DNA from: an uncultured Methanobrevibacter sp.
Lineage (GTDB): Archaea; Methanobacteriota; Methanobacteria; Methanobacteriales; Methanobacteriaceae
DNA length: 32,025 bases
Assembly (NCBI GenBank): GCA_902771225.1
Contig: CACXWH010000017.1
Span: 1 to 32,025, forward strand
Direction of reading: 5' to 3'
The notes beneath the pieces are model-generated. The model was not told the origin of the DNA. It did no database searches and saw nothing but the letters and a program-made list of their open reading frames with translations. Of this stretch, positions 26,110 through 32,025 are shown in pieces (position 1 is the first letter of the stretch; the number at the start of each line of letters is the position of its first letter). The position numbers were made by a program, and so were the translations under genes.

Positions 26110-26581
26110 TCATCTCATCTATTATTTCAGCTATTTTTTTATAAAATCCCTTTTCACTTTTTTTAATCTCTCTGAAGCGGGATTCGACTTTACAGTTGCA
26201 CAAATCAATTATTCCAATCGTATAATTTGATGTATTTTTTTCTATCAGTATTCCAAAAAAGACTTCTTTTTCTTTTGCATTATCATTAAATTCCTGTGGT
26301 GTAATCTTGATTGTCTCATCAGCAATAGAAAAGATATCACATTCATTTAGCATAGGAATAAAGGCAAGCATTCCGCAGCTAATGAAGATGTTTTCACTTT
26401 TCAGGATTTTCATAAATCTGTCTTCATAGGTATCGTCATCTGCAATTCCGTATCCGGCAGTTTCCATGATGTTGTTGCTTCCCATGTATTTGCTGTCATC
26501 AATTATTGTGGAGACCAAATCTGGTTCTATATAATTATCACATTTGGCCCTAATATTTTTGATACTTTCATAAACATTCAT
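26099..26581 (-). CDS. Unknown protein coupled to ADP-ribosylglycohydrolase
   Basis: Not recognised. The 160-residue protein (MNVYESIKNIRAKCDNYIEP...) has no signal peptide or membrane segment. It looks like a mixed alpha/beta cytoplasmic domain, with a helix-rich N-terminus, hydrophobic strands (FFGILIEKN, YTIGIIDLC) and a C-terminal helix (GFYKKIAEIIDEMI). Its ATG 26581 overlaps the end of the glycohydrolase gene by 14 bases, so the pair is co-transcribed and probably translationally coupled. Its own end overlaps the convergent Mur ligase. The tight link suggests it works with, supplies or recognises the substrate of the glycohydrolase. Confidence 0.65.
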   Translation of the reverse strand: MNVYESIKNIRAKCDNYIEPDLVSTIIDDSKYMGSNNIMETAGYGIADDDTYEDRFMKILKSENIFISCGMLAFIPMLNECDIFSIADETIKITPQEFNDNAKEKEVFFGILIEKNTSNYTIGIIDLCNCKVESRFREIKKSEKGFYKKIAEIIDEMIIH

Positions 26582-27482
26582 TACAATACGCCTCGTATCT
26601 TTCACATAATTCAAGCACTTGATTAATTTCAGGTATTGATTCAATCCAATCTATAGGTATTGAATCATATCCGTAATAAATGCCTGCAAGTCCTCCGCAG
26701 ATAGCGCCTACAGTATCGGTATCTCTTCCCAAATTAACTGCTTTTAAAACTGCGTCTTTAAAATTATCAGTAGTCTTAAGTGAGTAAATAACACTTTCAA
26801 AAGTAGATATTACATATCCTTTGCTACTTATAGTGTCTTCATCGTTTAAATCGTCATTAAAAATCCTTTTGAAGTGATTTAATTCATTTGAATCATCATA
26901 ATACTCTTTAATTTTATCTCCGGCCAATTTCACATGCTCATCAATGGACAAATCATTTTCAAGCATTGATTTAGCTATTTCAACATAGAATACACATGCG
27001 ATTTTGGATCTTAAGTGTCTGTGGGTTAGGCCGGATACGTTTTCAATGGTCTCATAATCAATATTGGGAATAAACGCAAGAGGTAAAATTCTCATTAGGG
27101 AACCGTTTCCGTTATCTCTCTCACCGCTTCCGCCGCATAAAATCGGGTCTGTTCCATTTTTAAAATTCAATAATCCGTTATATGTTGTTGTGCCAAAATC
27201 AAAAGTATCTTCGTATTGTGTGTATTTTCCATTTTCAATCCAATCCAAAAATTCACACATCATATCCTCATAGTCAATAGCCTGTTTATTAATGATGCTG
27301 GCCATTGTAGCTATTGTCATTGAAGAATCATCAGACCAGGTTCCCGGAGGCATATTATAAGTACCGTAACCTCTCATTCCAGTAACAGGATTTTTCTTTA
27401 AAGTTTCTCTATAACTAAACTCAACGGGAACGCCTAATGCATCGCCTATGATTAATCCGATAATACCGTCTTTAACTTTCAT
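26568..27482 (-). CDS. ADP-ribosylglycohydrolase family protein
   Basis: Members remove ADP-ribose from arginine or other residues (DraG, ARH) or cut related O- or N-glycosidic bonds, using two metal ions. The 304-residue protein has GDALGVPVEF (13-22), the metal site WSDDSSMT (49-56), GNGSLMRILPLAF (about 125-137) and the second metal motif GRDTDTVGAICGGLAG (252-267). All are complete, so the enzyme should be active. The nitrogenase partner of DraG is not nearby, so another ADP-ribosylated target is likely. It is the first gene of a two-gene unit with the unknown 160-residue protein. The start ATG 27482 has no clear ribosome site and an A/T-rich TATA-like tract about 25-30 bases ahead, compatible with a leaderless transcript. 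Confidence 0.85.
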   Translation of the reverse strand: MKVKDGIIGLIIGDALGVPVEFSYRETLKKNPVTGMRGYGTYNMPPGTWSDDSSMTIATMASIINKQAIDYEDMMCEFLDWIENGKYTQYEDTFDFGTTTYNGLLNFKNGTDPILCGGSGERDNGNGSLMRILPLAFIPNIDYETIENVSGLTHRHLRSKIACVFYVEIAKSMLENDLSIDEHVKLAGDKIKEYYDDSNELNHFKRIFNDDLNDEDTISSKGYVISTFESVIYSLKTTDNFKDAVLKAVNLGRDTDTVGAICGGLAGIYYGYDSIPIDWIESIPEINQVLELCERYEAYCNECL

Positions 27483-27583
27483 GAGTATATGTTGTGTTTA
27501 AAAATTAATAATTCTTTTGTTAGTTACCGAATAATATTTCATCAAAGTGCTGAAATGCAATTTTTCCAATGCAACTTGATAAC

Positions 27584-27592
27584 TTTTATATA
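27584..27592 (+). promoter_or_regulatory. TATA box of zinc-ribbon gene, leaderless transcript
   Basis: TTTTATATA centres 26 bases before ATG 27614, exactly the archaeal TATA-to-start spacing. No ribosome site precedes that ATG, so transcription probably starts at or next to the start codon. Two ATGCAA copies (27555-27560, 27569-27574) lie just upstream. Confidence 0.55.
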
Positions 27593-27613
27593 TTTTTAAA
27601 ATTAACTTAATTA

Positions 27614-27982
27614 ATGATGACAAGAATTTGTTCTAATTGTGAATTTGAAAATCAGGATGATTATGATTTCTGTGCTAAATGTGGAACTCCTTTAGTTGAT
27701 GGTGTCGGGCAGAGCAATTTTGTACTATATCAGCCACCTCCACAACTAAATAAAAAAGCAATCATCATATCCTATATTGTTACTATTTTTCTTTCATGGA
27801 GTGGTTTTATAGTAAGTTTATTTTCAAAACATTCAAGTGTGGGTATATTCACATTTTTTGGATTTTTCCTACCTTTTTATTTAATCCAGTCTCCAGTTAG
27901 AGAGCTTAAAAAACATGGTTATATCCAATTAATAATTTCTCTTATTGGTGTTGGATTATCATTTTATGTGATGTTGAATTAA
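27614..27982 (+). CDS. Small zinc-ribbon membrane protein
   Basis: A 122-residue protein with an N-terminal zinc ribbon of two CxxC pairs (CSNC at about 6-9, CAKC at about 20-23). After a Pro/Gln linker (PPPQLN) come three hydrophobic segments, at about 51-70, 75-92 and 105-121. Such zinc-ribbon-plus-membrane proteins are common in methanogens and have no known function. The ribbon faces the cytoplasm by inference. Its own TATA box suggests a leaderless, independent transcript. It is divergent from the glycohydrolase and precedes prs by 60 bases. Confidence 0.75.
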   Translation: MMTRICSNCEFENQDDYDFCAKCGTPLVDGVGQSNFVLYQPPPQLNKKAIIISYIVTIFLSWSGFIVSLFSKHSSVGIFTFFGFFLPFYLIQSPVRELKKHGYIQLIISLIGVGLSFYVMLN

Positions 27983-28042
27983 TTAACTTTTTATTATTAA
28001 AAAATCAAAATTATTATTGTATATAAAATTTTGGTGATACTT

Positions 28043-28954
28043 ATGATTATAGGTGGTTCAGCTTCTCAGGATTTAGCAGCACACGTTGCTAAAGAGTTAG
28101 GTGAAGAATTAGGATATGTAGAAATAAAAAAATTTCCGGATGGAGAAAAATATTTGCGTGTTGATGGAGTAATTAAAGATGAAGTAACCATTATTCAATC
28201 AACAGGTTTTCCTCAGGATGAAAACTTAATGGAGTTAATATTTTTAATTTCCACATTAAAGGAGTTAGGTGCTAAAAAAGTTCGTGCAGTTGTTCCATAT
28301 ATGGGATATGCCAGACAGGAAAAAAGATTTAATGATGGTGAAGCTGTTTCAGCAAAAATTGTCTGCCAATTAATTGAATCTGCCGGTGCTGATGAGTTCA
28401 TAACATTCAATATTCATGAAGAGTGTGTTTTAAACTTCTTCAATATTAAAGCACGTAATATTTCAGCAATGCCTGCAATAGCAGAATATTTAAATAAAAA
28501 ATACTTCAAAAAAACTGATGAAAAACCATTAATTATTGCTCCGGATAAAGGTGCATATGGTTTTGCACAGGAAATATCTGAAATAATAGGTTGTGACTGC
28601 ACATATTTAACTAAAGTCCGTTTAGGTCCGGATAAAGTAGAAACAAAAATTGTTGATGTTAGATGTGACAGTGAAAGTGAAAATACTGTAAATGTGGATT
28701 CAGTAAAAGGAATGCATGCAATTATTATTGATGATATTATAGCCACTGGAGGAACCATTGTAAATGCAATCAACATTTTAAAACAGTATGGTGCCAGTAA
28801 AGTGGATGTCTGTTGCGTACATCCTATTTTAACAAATAATGGCGCTACCAGAATTTACGCTGCAGGTGCAGAAAAAATCATAGGTACAAACAGCTTATCC
28901 TCAGATACTTCACGTGTGTCTATTGCAAAAAGTATTGCAGATGCATTAAGGTAA
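28043..28954 (+). CDS. prs: Ribose-phosphate pyrophosphokinase (PRPP synthetase)
   Basis: Makes PRPP from ribose 5-phosphate and ATP for nucleotide, histidine and other syntheses. The 303-residue protein has FPDGEKYLR (31-39), the flexible ATP loop PYMGYARQEKRF (85-96), FNIHE (122-126) and the PRPP-binding loop DDIIATGGT (230-238). Length and layout are those of the archaeal form. ATG 28043 is the start because GGTGAT (28033-28038) lies at the ideal distance; the open frame extends upstream only to a TTG. It is followed by the 99-residue gene and uvrB in the same direction, with a 26-base gap. Confidence 0.94.
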   Translation: MIIGGSASQDLAAHVAKELGEELGYVEIKKFPDGEKYLRVDGVIKDEVTIIQSTGFPQDENLMELIFLISTLKELGAKKVRAVVPYMGYARQEKRFNDGEAVSAKIVCQLIESAGADEFITFNIHEECVLNFFNIKARNISAMPAIAEYLNKKYFKKTDEKPLIIAPDKGAYGFAQEISEIIGCDCTYLTKVRLGPDKVETKIVDVRCDSESENTVNVDSVKGMHAIIIDDIIATGGTIVNAINILKQYGASKVDVCCVHPILTNNGATRIYAAGAEKIIGTNSLSSDTSRVSIAKSIADALR

Positions 28955-28980
28955 AGTAACTGAAAATCTGGGGGAATACC

Positions 28981-29280
28981 ATGCCAATTGACAAAGAACA
29001 AATTAAAAAGGATTTGATGGATGAGTCAAACAATATCCTTAAAGAATGGAATGAGCCTTATGTTGTTGATACCATTTCTGTGATGAATGCACAGGGAAAA
29101 ACAACATTTTTAGGTTCTTTAAGAGTATTTGATGAGAGAAATGCTTCAGATATTATGAAAGAAGTAAAATCCAATTTAGCCAAATACGGTAAATTGACGG
29201 TTAGGGATGAAAAAGTAGTTCCATGCTGTTCTGCTAGATACACCCATATCAGTTTTAATATAGTTGTGGATAACGCATGA
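28981..29280 (+). CDS. 99-residue unknown protein upstream of uvrB
   Basis: Not recognised. The protein has a charged N-terminal helix ([20 protein letters not shown]), then strands [18 protein letters not shown], a helix ([16 protein letters not shown]) and an end with [15 protein letters not shown], where two adjacent cysteines stand near the C-terminus. No membrane segment. GGGGGAATACC precedes ATG 28981. Its TGA overlaps the uvrB ATG as ATGA, so translation is coupled. Whether it serves in repair or is only a neighbour is unknown. Confidence 0.7.
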   Translation: MPIDKEQIKKDLMDESNNILKEWNEPYVVDTISVMNAQGKTTFLGSLRVFDERNASDIMKEVKSNLAKYGKLTVRDEKVVPCCSARYTHISFNIVVDNA

Positions 29281-31238
29281 AAGAATTTAAACTTGATTCT
29301 CAGTATAAACCACTTGGCGATCAGCCAAAAGCTATTGATTCATTAGTCAATGGAATTAATGATAATATTCGCCAACAAACATTATTGGGAGTGACAGGCT
29401 CAGGAAAAACATTTACAATGGCTAATGTCATTGAAAAAGTTCAAAAACCAACTCTTGTTATTTCACATAATAAAACATTAGCTGCACAGTTATATGAGGA
29501 ATTTAAAGAATTTTTCCCAGATAATGCAGTTGAATATTTTGTCAGTTATTATGATTATTATCAGCCGGAAGCTTATGTTCCAAGAACAGATACTTTTATT
29601 GATAAGGAAGCATCCATCAATGAAGAAATTGATATGATGCGACACTCAGCAACACAGTCCCTCCTGTCAAGAGATGATGTTATTGTTGTAAGCAGTGTAA
29701 GTTGTATTTACGGTATTGGTTCTCCTGAAGACTATGGGGAATTCGCTTTTGGAATTGCTGTCGGCGATATTTATGACCGCTCAGAAATAATTAAAAAACT
29801 GGTTTTCATGCAATATGAGCGAAATGATATTGAATTTGACCGCGGACAATTTAGGGTTAGAGGGGATGTTATTGAAATTAATCCGGTTCATGGAACGCCT
29901 CCTATAAGAATTGAATTGTTTGGGGATGAAATTGATGCAATAAATATCATCGATAAGGTTACAGGCAAGAAAAAGGAAAGCTTACCCAGATACATGATTT
30001 TTCCAGCAAAGCACTTTGTTGTTGGGCAGGATAAGATGGATGTTGCATTGGCTAACATTAAATCGGAATTAAATGAAAGACTGAATGAATTGAATGCCAT
30101 GAATAAAATCCTGGAAGCCCAAAGATTGGAACAGAGAACCCGTTTTGATATTGAAATGCTTCAGGAAATGGGGTACTGTCCTGGGGTAGAAAACTACTCA
30201 ATGCACTTATCCGGACGTGAATGGGGAGAAAAACCATATTCATTATTGAAATACTTCCCTGATGACTTTTTAACGATAATTGATGAATCACATGTAACCG
30301 TTCCTCAAATTCGAGGAATGTATAATGGGGACAGAGCACGTAAAGAAACTTTAGTTGAATATGGATTCAGACTTCCTTCAGCAAAAGAAAACAGGCCATT
30401 GAGGTTTGATGAATTTGAATCCAGCGTAAATAAGGTAATATATGTATCGGCCACACCGGGACCATATGAACTTTCAAAATCAAAAAACGTTGTTGAACAA
30501 ATCATCCGTCCGACAGGTTTGGTTGACCCGGAAGTCATTATAAGACCTGTCAAGGGTCAAGTTGAAGATTTGCTTGGTGAAGTTAAAAAGAGAGCTGAAA
30601 AAGATGAACGTGTGCTTGTAACCACATTAACTAAAAGAATGGCAGAAGATTTAACTGATTATTATGCAAAAATCGGTATAAAAGTAAGGTATATGCACTC
30701 AGAAATCGATACATTGGAGCGAATTGACATTGTTGATGATTTAAGAAGAGGAACATTTGATGTGTTGGTCGGTGTAAACCTTTTAAGGGAAGGTCTTGAT
30801 TTGCCTGAAGTATCTTTAGTAGCTATTCTGGATGCAGATAAAGAAGGGTTTTTAAGAAACGAAACCTCATTAATACAGACTATAGGACGTGCTGCAAGAA
30901 ATGTAAACGGTCAGGTAATCATGTATGTTGATGAAATGACTCAATCCGTTAGAAATGCAACAGACATTACCAGAAAACGCCGTTTCTTACAGATGAAATA
31001 TAATGAAGAACATGGCATTGTACCTAAATCCACTACAAGAACCCTTAAGGAAAAAACTGAAACCGAAGAAAAAATTGCATCTGGTGCAGATATCAGCAAA
31101 TTGCCTAAAGACGAGTTAAGATTACTCATTAAAGATGTTGAAAGTGACATGAAAGAAGCAGCAGCAAGACTGGACTTTGAAAGAGCAGCCGAGCTTAGAA
31201 ACAAATTATATGCACTTAAAGGCTTTGAAAAAAATTAA
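29277..31238 (+). CDS. uvrB: UvrABC system protein B
   Basis: The damage-verifying helicase-like subunit of nucleotide excision repair. The 653-residue protein has Walker A GVTGSGKT (38-45), the beta-hairpin region with [18 protein letters not shown] (about 92-109), [21 protein letters not shown] in the middle, helicase motifs [16 protein letters not shown] and QTIGRAARN in the second RecA-like half, and the C-terminal UVR domain (about 613-648) that contacts UvrC. All parts are complete. In archaea uvrABC is known in several methanogens as an import from bacteria. The start is fixed by the ATGA overlap with the preceding gene. uvrA and uvrC are not in this window. Confidence 0.96.
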   Translation: MKEFKLDSQYKPLGDQPKAIDSLVNGINDNIRQQTLLGVTGSGKTFTMANVIEKVQKPTLVISHNKTLAAQLYEEFKEFFPDNAVEYFVSYYDYYQPEAYVPRTDTFIDKEASINEEIDMMRHSATQSLLSRDDVIVVSSVSCIYGIGSPEDYGEFAFGIAVGDIYDRSEIIKKLVFMQYERNDIEFDRGQFRVRGDVIEINPVHGTPPIRIELFGDEIDAINIIDKVTGKKKESLPRYMIFPAKHFVVGQDKMDVALANIKSELNERLNELNAMNKILEAQRLEQRTRFDIEMLQEMGYCPGVENYSMHLSGREWGEKPYSLLKYFPDDFLTIIDESHVTVPQIRGMYNGDRARKETLVEYGFRLPSAKENRPLRFDEFESSVNKVIYVSATPGPYELSKSKNVVEQIIRPTGLVDPEVIIRPVKGQVEDLLGEVKKRAEKDERVLVTTLTKRMAEDLTDYYAKIGIKVRYMHSEIDTLERIDIVDDLRRGTFDVLVGVNLLREGLDLPEVSLVAILDADKEGFLRNETSLIQTIGRAARNVNGQVIMYVDEMTQSVRNATDITRKRRFLQMKYNEEHGIVPKSTTRTLKEKTETEEKIASGADISKLPKDELRLLIKDVESDMKEAAARLDFERAAELRNKLYALKGFEKN

Positions 31239-31265
31239 TATAGATAAAATCCCATATTATTTGTC

Positions 31266-31910
31266 ATGGAATGGAAAAAAATCAACAGATATGTTATATA
31301 TTTAATTTCACTATTCATTATTTCTTTAGGGGCTTCCCTATCCATCAAAGCTAATTTGGGAACTTCTCCGTTAATATGCCTTCCATACGTTTGCAGTTTG
31401 ATTACGAATCTGAGTGTGGGGATTGTTATTTTCCTCTTCACTATTTTATTCATTGTCATTCAAATTGCCCTTTTGGGAAAAGGCTTTGAAAAAAGACAAT
31501 ATTTGCAATTAGTAATTGGTTTTATTTTCTCTTTTTTTGTTGATTTTTCGTTGATGATAGTAAATTTCATTAATCCTATAGGTTATATTAACCAATTTCT
31601 TTTATTGTTGTTCAGCTGTCTGGTTGTGGCTTTTGGAGTATTATTGGAGATTCAAACGGAAGTTGTCTATCTTCCGGCAGACGGTGTTATTGTAGCTATT
31701 TCTAAAGTGCTGAAAAAAGATTTTCCAAAGGTAAAGCCATTTGTTGACACATCAATGGTTATTATAGCAGCGGTTTTATCAATAATATTTTTAGGCTATC
31801 TTGCAGGTGTTCGCGAAGGTACAATCATTTCAGCATTAATAATAGGTCCGATTGTTAAAATACTTAAAAAATACTTTGATTCACCTGTTTCCAGACTGTT
31901 TGAGAAATAA
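31266..31910 (+). CDS. YczE/YitT-like integral membrane protein
   Basis: A 214-residue multi-pass membrane protein of the YczE-like (DUF6198) type. The typical start LISLFIISLGASLSIKANLGTSP is followed by hydrophobic segments at about 45-65, 78-98, 108-125 and 158-178. LPADGVIVAISKVLK, near 138-152, is the family's internal motif. Function is unknown; related proteins are near transport or antibiotic genes. It lies 27 bases after uvrB and may be read from the same transcript. A T8 run directly after the stop could end transcription. The group II intron's 3' end begins 18 bases on. Confidence 0.75.
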   Translation: MEWKKINRYVIYLISLFIISLGASLSIKANLGTSPLICLPYVCSLITNLSVGIVIFLFTILFIVIQIALLGKGFEKRQYLQLVIGFIFSFFVDFSLMIVNFINPIGYINQFLLLLFSCLVVAFGVLLEIQTEVVYLPADGVIVAISKVLKKDFPKVKPFVDTSMVIIAAVLSIIFLGYLAGVREGTIISALIIGPIVKILKKYFDSPVSRLFEK

Positions 31911-31927
31911 TTTTTTTTAAACATTTC

Positions 31928-32025
31928 GTCGAATAAGAAGAGACAATTACTTGTCTCCCCTCTTCTAAGAACCGTACGTGTCCCTTTTAGGACATACGGC
32001 TCAAGCATACTTATAAGAACTAAGA
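31928..32025 (-). mobile_element. 3' end of a group II intron (domains V and VI), minus strand
   Basis: Reading the minus strand, 32002-31969 is a 34-base element that fits intron domain V. Outer strands GAGCCGTA and TACGGTTC pair over 8 bp, a CG bulge follows on the 3' side, then TGTCCT pairs with GGGACA around an AAAA loop. Catalytic AGC is within the first strand. Bases 31968-31928 form domain VI, with GAGACAA/TTGTCTC and AGAAG/CTTCT stems. An unpaired A at 31934 lies seven bases from the predicted 3' end ...TTCGAC (31928), the usual branch-point distance. The intron body and any reverse transcriptase/maturase gene would lie beyond the right edge. The 3' exon begins GAAATGTTT on the minus strand, at the AT-rich end of the YczE-like gene. 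Domain identity is by pattern; subclass is not determined. Confidence 0.85.

Noticed and set aside
1-32025. CRISPR array, rRNA or complete insertion sequence
   Set aside because: No regularly spaced repeats, no rRNA-like GC-rich blocks and no intact transposase gene were seen.

Overview
The window reads as chromosome of a methanogenic archaeon of the order Methanobacteriales, most likely Methanobrevibacter (rumen or gut type). The evidence is AT-rich DNA with TATA-type promoters, GGTGAT-type ribosome sites, a membrane-anchored archaeal Lon protease, a MurT-like Mur ligase of the kind found in pseudomurein makers, a DUF4013 membrane protein, and surface proteins rich in N-glycosylation sequons with adhesin-type Ig repeats. 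Species is inference; no rRNA is present.

Layout. 1-633: a decayed RhuM-family gene running off the left edge. 666-2892: a DUF4013 membrane protein and, divergently, a secreted membrane-anchored protein with a long hydrophobic heptad region. 3324-5312: an ABC exporter-like protein made of two fused membrane domains with no ATPase domain. 5426-7534: a drug-efflux MFS gene broken by two homopolymer frameshifts, overlapping (ATGA) a repeat protein whose start lies just behind a strong hairpin. 8272-11709: ppx and ppk, a polyphosphate pair; the kinase has an added C-terminal coiled coil. 12105-15589: two tandem YtcJ-type amidohydrolases. 15689-17019: a GNAT acetyltransferase, a lone adhesin-type Ig domain and a gene remnant. 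17169-20572: a type-B carboxylesterase, a DUF389 membrane protein and an HSL-type hydrolase; the first two are visibly more GC-rich and bacterial in look, so probably acquired. 20618-31910: mostly core genes (cobQ, lonB, Mur ligase, an ADP-ribosylglycohydrolase with an unknown partner, prs, uvrB, a YczE-like protein).

The right edge holds the most striking item. On the minus strand at 31928-32025 lies the 3' end of a group II intron: a canonical 34-nt domain V followed by domain VI with a bulged A seven nucleotides from the predicted splice site. The body of the intron, and any reverse transcriptase, lies beyond the window.

Functional links that can be read here are polyphosphate turnover (ppx-ppk), two metal-dependent amidohydrolases, a divergently transcribed cobQ/lonB pair, and a translationally coupled 99-aa gene with uvrB. 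Decay is concentrated in accessory genes (RhuM, MFS, the 16767-17019 remnant), while the long core genes are intact. No rRNA, tRNA or CRISPR array was seen.
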